A stretch of 64,000 bases of DNA, taken from Dyadobacter jiangsuensis (GTDB lineage Bacteria; Bacteroidota; Bacteroidia; Cytophagales; Spirosomataceae). The notes under the pieces are model-generated. The model searched no databases and was not told the origin of the DNA. It was given only the letters and a program-made list of their open reading frames with translations. Positions 1 to 8,447 of this stretch are shown one piece after another. Each line of letters opens with the position of its first letter. Position 1 is the first letter of the stretch. The position numbers and the translations under genes were made by a program. Location of the stretch: positions 124,001 to 188,000 of the forward strand of contig NZ_PYAS01000001.1 of NCBI RefSeq assembly GCF_003014695.1, read 5' to 3'.

Positions 1-2435
1 CCAAGGCCATTACTGGCAATGTTGGCAGTATTGGTCGGGTCGGCCAGGTAAAAGCAAACACTTTTTACGCTGCAATCCGTGAGACTTAGCGCGTATAAGA
101 TAGTTAACTCGGTAATGCCCTCAGGATCGACGTCGTCAAGTCCGGATAAACTTGTTAGCCCGTCGCCGGTTATGTTAATTTTTTCGATTGAAGTAATGCC
201 ATTCAACCCGCTTAGACTGGTCACGGAATTGGCGCTGATGCTAAGCCTTTTAATCTTCGCGGCGGGGTTCAACCCGATGAAATTTTGTAATGTCCCATTG
301 CTCACGGAAAGTTCTCCAAAACTAGTCACCGTTCCCAACCCTTCCAGGCTGCTTATCGGGCCTGAAATAAACAGGCCGTAACGGATGGTAGTAAGCGATG
401 ACAATCCGTTGAGGCTTAGCAGGCCGCCTGAGTCAAGCCAAAATGCCCATATTTCGTTGACCGAACCCAGTCCCGATAAATCCAGCAGACTGGGATTGTT
501 GCTGACAAGAATCTGATGGATGTATTTAACCATATTCAGGGTGCTGATGTCGCTCAATTTAGGATTGGCGAGGAACCGGATATAATATAGCGTATCCGTA
601 TCCGGGAGGCCTGCCAGGCTTACCAGGTCCGGATTGAAGGCCAGTGAAATACCCCGGTAAAAATCCAGGTTGGGCAGCCCATTTAAATTAACCAGTTTGG
701 TATTGCTTAAAGCAAGGGTATTCCCGATATGGGCAAGGTTGGTCGCACCCGTAAGCGAAGTCAGTGCAACGGCGTCTGTGATGGAGAAATTCCCATCAAC
801 AGAATTCAATGCTGTCAGGCCTGTTAAGTTGGTAAGTTGAGGAAGCTTTTCAATAAAAATATGCCCTGTTTCAAAGTCCCAGAAAAGAACCGTCGTATCA
901 AATTGAACGGTCGTTAATCCGCTCAATCCATTCAAGTTTTGAAGCAGCGGAGAGGAGCCGATAAATAAATTGCCTTTGATGGTGGTGATAGCGGAAAGGC
1001 CATTCAGATTAGTAATATCATTCCCGCGAATAGTGACTCCACCGGTGATTGAAGTACAGCCCGGAAAGGTAATACCAAAGTTATCAATGCTGGCCTGTGT
1101 AGAGAAACTGACACCTCCTGGCGGGCATAATGGCGCGGGACCTTCCACAAAAATGATGTCCGAGAACGAAATATCGCCATTCAGTTTTTCTTCTTTTACC
1201 CGATAGTAATTCTGATATCCGGGTGCTGTATCATCGTAATTGTAATTCTGCGGATTGGGTGAATCGCCATGGCTATTCACAAATCCAATGGCTGTAAATG
1301 CAAATGGTGTCGTGCCCCGCTCAATAGAAAAACCTTTTACGGCGTTTTCGGAAGTCGTTTGCCAGGTGAGCTGGATCTGCGTACCTGTTTTGGTGCCCTG
1401 TAAATTAACGATATCCGTCGGTGCCGCTACTCCCTGGCAGGTTGGCGACGAGGAAATTCCTGTGTAATTACAATCCGGGCCATTGTTGAATACGTCGAAA
1501 GGCCCCGTGCCATTTACCAAAAAGCGGCAGATGCTCTGGATGTTGCATTTTGTGAGGTTTGGGTTATTTATGATAAGCAACCCGCCAACAGTTTCAATCG
1601 CATAAAGATCTACCAGCGTGGTAATCGAGCTATTGGTAATACCGAGCGTGCCGGTAACGGTCTTCAAATTCGGCAAACCGCTGAGGCTTGAACATTCTAT
1701 AAATGTGAGTTCTCCGACCGTGGTAACATTTTCGAGACCGCTAAATCCATGACTTCCGGTTACCCGAAGCGTTATCGGCAAAGCGGTAATGGAGCTGAGC
1801 GCATTGTAATTCGAGATGCCTTTGTAGTCCCAGAAAGCACCGAGGGAGGTGAGCGATTCCAGCCCGTTCAGGCTCGTCAGGCCCGCATCGGCACTAATTG
1901 AAAGGCCTCCCATGGATGTGATCGAGTCGAACCCATCCAGGTCAGTCAGCAGGGTACAACCTGATACGGCCATTGCGTAGCCGACGGTTTCCAGTGACTC
2001 CAACCCTGTTACGCTCGTCAATGCATTACATTGGCTGATCGTAAAGAATGCTGCAATGCTTTTGAGGTTATTCAGGCCGGTCAGGTTCACCAATGCGGGA
2101 TTGTTGGTGATCATAAGCTGCCCTCCTGAAAAGTCAGGGTCCAGCACGATCTCGGTCAGTCCGGAAAGGCCTGTCAAATTCGTTAATAGCGGATTATTAT
2201 TGATTGTAAGATCACCGGTAATAGAAGTAATGGCCGATAAGCCATTAAGATTAACAATATCTGACCCCGAAATCGTTACCGGCCCTGCAATTTGGGTACA
2301 GCCCGGATTATTTGTATTGAAATTATCAATGCTGGCCTGGTTATTAAAAGTAAGACCACCCACTCCGCAGGTTTGGGCATTTGCGATGCCGAGCGACATC
2401 AATAGAAAGGTTAGGAGAGTAGTTAATTTTTTCAT
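1..2435 (-). CDS. Secreted leucine-rich-repeat-like protein, C-terminus cut by window edge
   Basis: Reading frame is open from an ATG at 2435 to the left edge (811 codons seen). Residues 1-21 form a signal peptide ending in ANAQ. Two similar modules follow, each opening with a Cys-containing segment and a QASIDNF motif, then irregular repeats of the type LTGLSGLT or LNGLSAIT with N-x-x-L spacing, as in receptor-L/LRR domains of secreted Bacteroidota proteins. Module 1 spans about residues 22-320 and module 2 runs from about 430 to the edge. Between them, at about 321-411, lies a fibronectin-III-like segment with the motifs TWQTTSENAVKGFSIERG and YYRVKEEKLNGDISFSD that usually precedes T9SS sorting domains. 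Likely an exported surface or adhesion protein; the C-terminus, where a sorting domain would sit, is not in the window. Function unknown. Confidence 0.8.
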   Translation of the reverse strand, partial: MKKLTTLLTFLLMSLGIANAQTCGVGGLTFNNQASIDNFNTNNPGCTQIAGPVTISGSDIVNLNGLSAITSITGDLTINNNPLLTNLTGLSGLTEIVLDPDFSGGQLMITNNPALVNLTGLNNLKSIAAFFTISQCNALTSVTGLESLETVGYAMAVSGCTLLTDLDGFDSITSMGGLSISADAGLTSLNGLESLTSLGAFWDYKGISNYNALSSITALPITLRVTGSHGFSGLENVTTVGELTFIECSSLSGLPNLKTVTGTLGITNSSITTLVDLYAIETVGGLLIINNPNLTKCNIQSICRFLVNGTGPFDVFNNGPDCNYTGISSSPTCQGVAAPTDIVNLQGTKTGTQIQLTWQTTSENAVKGFSIERGTTPFAFTAIGFVNSHGDSPNPQNYNYDDTAPGYQNYYRVKEEKLNGDISFSDIIFVEGPAPLCPPGGVSFSTQASIDNFGITFPGCTSITGGVTIRGNDITNLNGLSAITTIKGNLFIGSSPLLQNLNGLSGLTTVQFDTTVLFWDFETGHIFIEKLPQLTNLTGLTALNSVDGNFSITDAVALTSLTGATNLAHIGNTLALSNTKLVNLNGLPNLDFYRGISLAFNPDLVSLAGLPDTDTLYYIRFLANPKLSDISTLNMVKYIHQILVSNNPSLLDLSGLGSVNEIWAFWLDSGGLLSLNGLSSLTTIRYGLFISGPISSLEGLGTVTSFGELSVSNGTLQNFIGLNPAAKIKRLSISANSVTSLSGLNGITSIEKINITGDGLTSLSGLDDVDPEGITELTILYALSLTDCSVKSVCFYLADPTNTANIASNGL

Positions 2436-2476
2436 AGCCGTTAAAAATTAATGTTATTAACAATGGATTTTTAAAC

Positions 2477-2496
2477 TAACTAGCAATTACTAGTTA
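2477..2496. promoter_or_regulatory. Palindrome upstream of the LRR-like gene
   Basis: TAACTAG, six bases, CTAGTTA: perfect 7-base arms, 42 bases upstream of the ATG of the LRR-like protein. It may be an operator; no regulator can be assigned. The rest of the 2436-2714 gap shows no further recognisable feature. Confidence 0.3.
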
Positions 2497-2714
2497 ATAA
2501 ACCGGCTGTTTACAAAGAACTACTGTTAAGTGGTTAATATTTAATTGCTTAGCGCTGATTGAGATTCTGATTGGAATTGTAAAATCGTTTGTTTGGTCTG
2601 TCTGGCTATTCCGCAAAAACTGATTTAAATACTGTTTTTGTTTTGCCGAAATCTTCAAGATAGATCGGTTGTCTGATCATGAACTTTTAGGATATATGCC
2701 GGCAGGCCTTCCTC

Positions 2715-3305
2715 TTAGTTCATGTTTTTTACGCGTGTTTGCGGATTCCGCCCCATGCGTTTCAGAATTTGGTGGATCACTCCAACTTGCCGGGTGAACC
2801 ATTTGAGCCCGTCATCCAGATCTTTGAGATCCTGTTCGGACACGTTTAATAGTTCCTGATTCCGGGGGTGGGAAAGGCGGCTTTTTGTGGATACGGCGTT
2901 GCGAAAATTCAGCCAGTCGGGCTGATTGAATGCGGCTTCCAAATCTTTTTCAACAAGCTTACCCACCATGCGGAACGTGAAGCGGGTGCTGTCGATAATG
3001 CTCATGTGGTGAGGGACAATTCTTGCACCGTTGATCCCGTCGAACTCGTAGGATTCACCGCGCAGCAATGCAAGTTCACCTGCCCAGAATTTGCTTTCCG
3101 AGTCCGGCAGCAGTCGGTCACAGCATATTTGTCTGTGCAGCCAAAGAATGGTTTCCACGGATGCAAACACGTTGTGGTAGCAGCTCCTGCGCATAAATTG
3201 CGAGTCCGGTGCCGGAACGAACAGGTTATGAGTTGCGGCCAAATCTGAGAGAGACTTCTGGATTAAGTCAAGGCGGTTGGAGAGAATCATAGCATTGCGT
3301 TTCAT
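2715..3305 (-). CDS. Hypothetical protein, 196 aa
   Basis: No family recognised. A soluble, helix-rich protein with no signal peptide or membrane segment; it has Cys and Trp around residues 40-70 (motifs RRSCYHNVF and LWLHRQICCD) and a basic C-terminus. The frame extends upstream to a TTG at 3404, but that extension runs straight through a strong minus-strand terminator (3359-3390), so the ATG at 3305 (MKRNAMILS) is chosen as start. It lies downstream of the T9SS protein gene on the same strand but is separated from it by that terminator, so it probably has its own promoter. It could be a small cytoplasmic regulator; no function is claimed. Confidence 0.6.
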   Translation of the reverse strand: MKRNAMILSNRLDLIQKSLSDLAATHNLFVPAPDSQFMRRSCYHNVFASVETILWLHRQICCDRLLPDSESKFWAGELALLRGESYEFDGINGARIVPHHMSIIDSTRFTFRMVGKLVEKDLEAAFNQPDWLNFRNAVSTKSRLSHPRNQELLNVSEQDLKDLDDGLKWFTRQVGVIHQILKRMGRNPQTRVKNMN

Positions 3306-3358
3306 CAAATATATTGCCTTTTGGTTACGAGTGCTAAAATTCGCAGCAGGCAGATTAC

Positions 3359-3390
3359 AAAAAACGCCTTCCCAATCCAGGAAGGCGTTT
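3359..3390 (-). terminator. Rho-independent terminator
   Basis: Perfect 10-base arms (3362-3371 and 3381-3390, AAACGCCTTC/GAAGGCGTTT) with a 9-base loop. On the minus strand the stem is followed by six T (3364-3359). It ends the T9SS protein transcript coming from 4989 and sets the start choice for the next gene. Confidence 0.8.
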
Positions 3391-3498
3391 GTTCTATTAC
3401 TCAACGTAAGTGTGTGAAAGCGTTTGCGATCGCCCCTTATCGAATCATTGCCTGCAAATGGGGCGTTTCACAGCATATGACTGTTGAGTAGTGGCGGG

Positions 3499-4989
3499 TT
3501 ATCGGGTGATCAACAGGTTGGAAATGCCTTGTTCTCCGTCCGCATCCCGGGCACTTACCAGGTAAATCCCCTTTGGTAGCATGCTCACATCGATGACGCT
3601 TTTCCCCACTACTTCTTTAACAAGCTGCCCTGAGTGTTTGTAAATCGATATTTTGAGAGAGGCAGGCGAGGATGCTGTACTGACATGCAATTCATCAGCC
3701 GCCGGGTTGGGATAGACGTTCAGGGTCATGCCGAACTTTACAGCCTTGATGCTGCTGAATGCAAAAGTTCCATCCAGATCAATCATTTTCAGGCGATATA
3801 AATTTTGTCCCCCGCGCGGGCTTGAATCGGTGAAATAGTAGTGGTTGGTCTGCTTGGTAGTGCCTTTGGCCTCGACGGTGCCTATTGCGGACCAGGATTT
3901 GCCGTCGGTACTGCGCTGAATTTCAAACTCGCGGCTGCCTGTTTCCTCGGTCGTAGTCCAATTCAGGTTGGTGACTTTACCTTCCGTCGCAGCCCCGAAC
4001 GATGCCAGCGTGACGGGCAATGCGCCCTCGGCATAAGTATACACGACGCAGGCTCCCGCGCTCACGTAGGTTTGAACGGAGGTTTTTAGATTTCCCGATC
4101 CGGTAAACGCCACGCTGCTTTGCGCGGTAGTCGGAATCGAGAACGTGTCCCCGGCCGAACCTACAAAGTTGGCGTTGATAATGCTCTGGGAACTGGTGTT
4201 GCGGGCCGGATACCCGTAAGCAAAGGAGGCCCGGTTATAAAAAGTCGCCCCGGAAGCGCCATCATAATCCTCCTGGCCGTCATAATCGGCCAATGCGCCG
4301 TTAATGGTCACATCGCTGTTCATCACGAACGACGGCGGATTGATGGGCATCGTCATGGTAACCTTCCCGGCCGTTGTAATGCTGTAAGCGTTGGCAGTAC
4401 CCGTGTTTTCTATTCCGATTAACGGGTGGTATACCGATTCTGCCGCGAATAGTTTGACATTCAGTGGGATAGGTGCTACGGTCGATTTGGGGAGCAGCAG
4501 GGCCTGGGACCATTCTGTGACAACCGATTCTTTTTGCGTACAGTAGGTGATCGTATTGGCTTTGGGAGTTAATCCAAGTCCGAATTCGTTGATCGTTTCG
4601 TTGTCGCCAATCGTGAATTCGGGCGAATAGTTAGAATCGTCGGCCGCGCTGCTGACGGTGTTATCCGAGCCTACCCGCTGTGTGGTAGGTGCAAATCCGT
4701 CGGAAGGGTAGATGTACTCGATGATGTAAGTTCCGGCATTGGCTTTAAGAGAGAATTCGCCGGACGCATTACTCAAAGCCGATGCAACTACCTCGAATGA
4801 CCCCGCATCCAGCAGGTTTACGAGAATCCCGGCGACCTTCTGTTCAGAAGCCGCTCGTATTCCATCGTAGGGTTTGGCTTCCTGCCAGACAGTCCCGTTG
4901 ATATTGCTTGTCAGTGGTGGAACTGTCTGAGCCATCGAGGCCGCCGAAAAAGAAAGGCATGCCAACGTGAACGTAAATGTTTTTAGCAT
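3499..4989 (-). CDS. T9SS-exported protein with SdrD B-like domain
   Basis: A 496-residue secreted protein. Residues 1-20 are a signal peptide. About 27-135 resemble an SdrD B-like/Cna-B fold (INGTVWQEAKPYDGIRAA, then NASGEFSLKANAGTYIIEY). A middle region without recognised domain follows. About 330-415 is a fibronectin-III-like segment (LNWTTTEETGSREFEIQRS, YRLKMIDLDGTFAFSS), and the last 75 residues are a type A T9SS sorting domain (NVYPNPAADELHVS, GIYLVSARD). Export across the outer membrane by the PorSS/T9SS is therefore predicted; the role on the surface is unknown. A TAATTTTG element at 5115-5122 and a palindrome at 5140-5165 lie upstream. The palindrome is shared with the neighbouring two-component genes, which suggests control by them. 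Confidence 0.85.
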   Translation of the reverse strand: MLKTFTFTLACLSFSAASMAQTVPPLTSNINGTVWQEAKPYDGIRAASEQKVAGILVNLLDAGSFEVVASALSNASGEFSLKANAGTYIIEYIYPSDGFAPTTQRVGSDNTVSSAADDSNYSPEFTIGDNETINEFGLGLTPKANTITYCTQKESVVTEWSQALLLPKSTVAPIPLNVKLFAAESVYHPLIGIENTGTANAYSITTAGKVTMTMPINPPSFVMNSDVTINGALADYDGQEDYDGASGATFYNRASFAYGYPARNTSSQSIINANFVGSAGDTFSIPTTAQSSVAFTGSGNLKTSVQTYVSAGACVVYTYAEGALPVTLASFGAATEGKVTNLNWTTTEETGSREFEIQRSTDGKSWSAIGTVEAKGTTKQTNHYYFTDSSPRGGQNLYRLKMIDLDGTFAFSSIKAVKFGMTLNVYPNPAADELHVSTASSPASLKISIYKHSGQLVKEVVGKSVIDVSMLPKGIYLVSARDADGEQGISNLLITR

Positions 4990-5114
4990 TGGTGTTTTAA
5001 GTTTTGTGGATTGGTAATTTGAATTATTGGAATAGCCTGTATTTGGAACAGTTTATTTTATGGTGGGATAAACTAATTATTTTGTGCAGCCTTATTGGTA
5101 GTGTTTCGGTGCAT

Positions 5115-5122
5115 CAAAATTA
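5115..5122 (-). promoter_or_regulatory. Candidate -7 promoter element (TAATTTTG)
   Basis: Matches the Bacteroidota TAnnTTTG consensus on the minus strand, 126 bases upstream of the T9SS protein ATG. No clear -33 TTG is seen; the shared palindrome occupies the -33 position and beyond, as expected for an activator-dependent promoter. Confidence 0.4.
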
Positions 5123-5139
5123 CTTTGCCAAAAAGCATC

Positions 5140-5165
5140 ATAAATACCTATTTGAAGGTATTTAT
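5140..5165. promoter_or_regulatory. Palindromic operator candidate, copy A
   Basis: ATAAATACCT, six bases, AGGTATTTAT: perfect 10-base arms. A near-identical site with the same spacing lies at 6173-6198, between the response regulator and the kinase. Probably a binding site for the NarL-type regulator encoded at 5467-6090. Confidence 0.55.
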
Positions 5166-5466
5166 ACACCCGGTTACATAATTTTTATTGTATATTTAAT
5201 TGAGTATCTTGGATAATACCAATCGATTAGAATGTATTCTAGGTGTAGTAGGAATTAATTCGAATTTTCTCGAACCTGTTTATTTTATCGTAGTTGCGAT
5301 TTGCGAGATGATTAATTGCCCGATATTTTGAAAAAAACAGAGTAGGTTTTGGGAGAATATTTTTTCTATTCTAAAATAGAATGGTTGCTTGTATTAATTA
5401 GAAGCATTTGGCAAAATAGCCTGGATTTGTTTTTGATCAACACTTCTTTTAATGAAGTATGGGATC

Positions 5467-6090
5467 CTAGATTAATTTATTTTTAATCATATAAATAATC
5501 AGATCTGAAATAGAGTTGAAGTCCGATTTGGTTAATATATTTCTCCTATGTGTTACGATTGTATGCTTGCTGATATTGAGCTCGTTAGCGATCTCTGTTA
5601 CCGATTTTCCCGCTGCCAGAAGCTGTAAGATCTCCAATTCTTTCTTCGTTAGTTCGATCTTCTGATGATTGTTGCGGCTTTTGGTGAAAATCTGCTGAAT
5701 GGTCGTTGATAGGTATATTTTTCCTTTTTCGTAATTCTTTATGCATAGCATTACCTCCTGTACGCTGTCAATCTTGCTCACAATACCACCAATGTTTAAG
5801 GCTAGCAGCTGATTCAATAGGATCGGACTTTCCAGGCTGGTGAGTATGATAATCTTACTGGAAATAAATATGTCTTTAATTTTTTTGATTACATTTTCTA
5901 TCTGTGTGTCGGGTAGAAAATAATCTAGAAAAACATAAAGTTCTTCCGAATGAATGGTTTGCAGGTGATTAAGGAGTGCCAACGGATCGTCGAAATTTCG
6001 AACCGATTGAAATTGTCCGGTCTCTTCAAGGAAAAGCGTAAAAGTCATCGCAAACATTTTGTGATCTTCCAGGATAACGACATTTTTCAT
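5467..6090 (-). CDS. NarL/LuxR-family response regulator
   Basis: A 207-residue two-domain regulator. The receiver domain (1-120) has acidic residues E8-D9, phospho-acceptor D56 (VFLDYFLPD), T84 and K106 in the expected places. The LuxR-type helix-turn-helix occupies about 143-205, with the motifs LTKKELEILQLLAAGKS and ISKHTIVTHRRNIL. Phosphorylation at D56 by a histidine kinase should drive dimerisation on inverted-repeat DNA. The gene is divergent from the HisKA_3 kinase at 6308, its probable partner, with a 217-base gap holding palindrome copy B. It is more AT-rich than its neighbours, which may indicate a different history or weaker codon bias. Confidence 0.92.
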   Translation of the reverse strand: MKNVVILEDHKMFAMTFTLFLEETGQFQSVRNFDDPLALLNHLQTIHSEELYVFLDYFLPDTQIENVIKKIKDIFISSKIIILTSLESPILLNQLLALNIGGIVSKIDSVQEVMLCIKNYEKGKIYLSTTIQQIFTKSRNNHQKIELTKKELEILQLLAAGKSVTEIANELNISKHTIVTHRRNILTKSDFNSISDLIIYMIKNKLI

Positions 6091-6172
6091 ATGAATCTGT
6101 TGGGCTTAGTCGGGCGGGTTATTGTATTGAATAGTATATTCAGAGCGCGAAATTACCGGATTGTGTAGTGAA

Positions 6173-6198
6173 ATAAATACCTTCATAAAGGTATTTTC
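6173..6198. promoter_or_regulatory. Palindromic operator candidate, copy B
   Basis: ATAAATACCT, six bases, AGGTATTT, then TC. It matches copy A (5140-5165) in 18 of the 20 arm positions with the same 6-base spacer. It lies 83 bases upstream of the response regulator start and 110 bases upstream of the kinase start, consistent with autoregulation. Confidence 0.55.
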
Positions 6199-6307
6199 GA
6201 AAATCGATACTCCGGCTTTTTTCATGTTGTATCTTGCATGCTAATCGTCGGGAATCCTGCCTGTAACTCGACGATTTTGATAACCCTCGTTAAGTTTTTT
6301 TGAATCT

Positions 6308-8374
6308 ATGAGATTGATCCTCTGTATACTTCGCATTATTGTGCTGCTGCTTTTTGTTCCGGTCGTTTCGTCCGCGCAAATCAGCACCGGGCTTTACAGA
6401 GATCTCCCTGATTCACTTAAACCGGCCGACAGGCTCCATCTCAAAATTCCTGAGGTAAACAAGATCTTGAAACATTGGTTTAAGAATGCCGGCTGGAAGG
6501 CCTCTTACTACGACGAAGCGGATTCACTCTGTTTCAGATACGCGGGTAGCTACCGGCGGTTAAGGACCGTCAGGGAGCAATGTGATTTTGTCCATACCAT
6601 ATGCGGCTATCTGTACTTTTCTTCGGAACGCGCGATGGAGGTCGACGAATCCTTGGTGGAAGAGGACGAGATTCTGCCTCCTGCACAGGCGACTATGGGC
6701 CTGCGCTACTGCGAAGTGTTTATCAATAATTTTCCGGAAAAGTCGATATTTAATGAGCACTTCTTACCTAATATCTTTCTGTATAAGGCGCATTTTCTGA
6801 TGGCTCAGCGCAAGCATAAGGAAGCCTATTACGCCCTGCTGCAGTCGAAGGAAATAGCGGCCGGAAAGGCTATCACTTCGAGCATTTCGATCGCATTTTC
6901 TTCGCTGGGATACTTATCGGAAACCCTGGGACTTCCGGAAATGGCCATCCGGAATTACGACGAAGCTTTGAAGGTGATACGGAATGAACCGGCAGCGGCC
7001 TGGATCATCGGTCAGCGAATCTATTGTCTTTACGGAAAGCAGCGAACGTTTTTTTTCGATTACGTGAAAACAAACAATCCGGTTCTGGTCGACAGCATTC
7101 AGCGACTGCATAAAAGTATCGGGTCGTTCCCGCGCCAGTACAATGGCGCCATGGAGGCCGAATCGCATGTGGCGCTTGCCGGCGTCAGGTATTATCAGGG
7201 GCGTTATGCGCAATCCATTGCGCATGTGGACTCTGCCATAGCTATTTATCCCAACCTGCAATTGAGGGGGCTGCTTCAAGACGCGATTGCATACAGGGCA
7301 CTGGGAAGCATCCATTCCCGCCATGTAAAAGAGGGGAGAAAGCTATTGAAACAGCTTAATTTTTCGAAGGTCCGGAGCCCGGTGATCGGCAGAATGCTGG
7401 AAGACCTTTACAGCTTGTCTGTTTTGGATGGCGATTACAAGGCGGCTTCGAACTACCAGCGGTATCTGCTGACTTACGTCAAACGAAAGGCCAGGCTGGA
7501 GCTTCGGGGCAGAAGCATTGAGTTGGAGCAGATTTACCGTGTCAGGGAACAGGAAAACCGGATCAGCAAACTCCAGGCGCTGCAATACCGGAATATGGGG
7601 ATTGCAGTCATGGTTGTGCTCATGCTGATTATCGTTTCGGTGACGATTTACTACCGATACCGCATCGGGAAGGTGAGCAGCCGCAAGCTCATTGCGCAAG
7701 TGGAACGAATGACCGAGCTGCAAGCCATGCAGATTGAAGAGGCCAGGGAGTTTGAAAGAAAGCGGCTGGCGCAGGACCTGCACGACGATTTTTCGGCATC
7801 TATTGCGGCGAGTATCAGTTACCTGCAAATCAAGGCCAATCAGGCGGTGACCGAGGACGCCAAACTCCGGGCATTGACGGTCCTCAATATGTTGAAGGAG
7901 AGCTATGACCGGGTCAGACAGCGGTCGTATATGATGTACTGGGAGGACCAGACCGCGGGATTTTTAAAGCGGATCGAGGCCATGGTACATATTCTCTTCT
8001 TCGGTACCAACATGGAAATCAGCCTGGTGAGCGATCTGGGAGGATTCGAATTGAATGCCGATAGCAAAGCTACTATCTTGCTCATCCTGAAAGAATCGAT
8101 CACCAATATCATACGGCATGCAAACGCCACGCAGGTTGAAATCACATTTTTTGTGGATATGAATACCCTGATCCTGGAAATTTCAGACAACGGCAGAGGC
8201 GTCGGTAACAGGCAATATAGGAAGTCGCTGGGGTTATTGTCGCTGAAAAAACGAATGGAAGCGCTTGGCGGCTCGTTGAGCATCGGCAGCCAATACCCCA
8301 GCGGAACGGTGATAGCCTGCACTTTCCCGCTGGCCGCGTGCGGCAGCTTCCCGGCGGAGCACCCCGGCCTTTGA
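6308..8374 (+). CDS. TPR-containing sensor histidine kinase (HisKA_3 type)
   Basis: A 688-residue membrane sensor. A signal peptide (1-24) leads to a periplasmic region of helical, TPR-like repeats (about 100-400). A coiled coil and one membrane helix follow (about 429-448). The cytoplasmic kinase has a HisKA_3 H-box with H492 in KRLAQDLHDDFS, and a HATPase domain with an N-box (ESITNIIRHANA) and G-box (DNGRGVG). This NarX/DegS-like architecture pairs with NarL-type regulators, and one is encoded divergently at 5467-6090. The sensed signal is unknown; TPR sensors of this kind in Bacteroidota are usually orphan in function. Confidence 0.92.
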   Translation: MRLILCILRIIVLLLFVPVVSSAQISTGLYRDLPDSLKPADRLHLKIPEVNKILKHWFKNAGWKASYYDEADSLCFRYAGSYRRLRTVREQCDFVHTICGYLYFSSERAMEVDESLVEEDEILPPAQATMGLRYCEVFINNFPEKSIFNEHFLPNIFLYKAHFLMAQRKHKEAYYALLQSKEIAAGKAITSSISIAFSSLGYLSETLGLPEMAIRNYDEALKVIRNEPAAAWIIGQRIYCLYGKQRTFFFDYVKTNNPVLVDSIQRLHKSIGSFPRQYNGAMEAESHVALAGVRYYQGRYAQSIAHVDSAIAIYPNLQLRGLLQDAIAYRALGSIHSRHVKEGRKLLKQLNFSKVRSPVIGRMLEDLYSLSVLDGDYKAASNYQRYLLTYVKRKARLELRGRSIELEQIYRVREQENRISKLQALQYRNMGIAVMVVLMLIIVSVTIYYRYRIGKVSSRKLIAQVERMTELQAMQIEEAREFERKRLAQDLHDDFSASIAASISYLQIKANQAVTEDAKLRALTVLNMLKESYDRVRQRSYMMYWEDQTAGFLKRIEAMVHILFFGTNMEISLVSDLGGFELNADSKATILLILKESITNIIRHANATQVEITFFVDMNTLILEISDNGRGVGNRQYRKSLGLLSLKKRMEALGGSLSIGSQYPSGTVIACTFPLAACGSFPAEHPGL

Positions 8375-8398
8375 TGCCATCGCAGATGCTTGTTACTC

Positions 8399-8447
8399 AC
8401 TAGGTTGATTGACTGACTCTATGATTCGTTCGCCAGAACGACCTAGT
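8399..8447. other. Inverted repeat between convergent genes
   Basis: ACTAGGT (8399-8405) pairs with ACCTAGT (8441-8447). An inner small hairpin CGTTC-gcca-GAACG lies inside. The kinase and the esterase converge here. No T-tract follows on either strand, so terminator function is uncertain; the right arm covers the esterase stop codon. Confidence 0.3.

Larger units (their letters stand above)
4990..5466. other. AT-rich intergenic region, 477 bases
   Basis: Leader and promoter region of the T9SS gene. It contains the candidate -7 element (5115-5122), the shared palindrome (5140-5165) and a small dyad ATTCTA-AAA-TAGAAT at 5368-5382. ACTTC/GAAGT arms just below 5460 may form a weak terminator for the response regulator. 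An open frame at 5004-5216 has no recognisable family and strongly AT-driven composition; it is not called a gene. Confidence 0.5.

Noticed and set aside
1..2435. CRISPR-like or simple DNA repeats in the LRR region
   Set aside because: The regular motif is at the protein level (N-x-x-L repeats); the DNA repeats are imperfect and irregularly spaced.
5004..5216. Plus-strand frame of 70 codons in the AT-rich spacer
   Set aside because: Hydrophobic, AT-driven composition with no family resemblance, and it lies across the promoter and palindrome of the T9SS gene.
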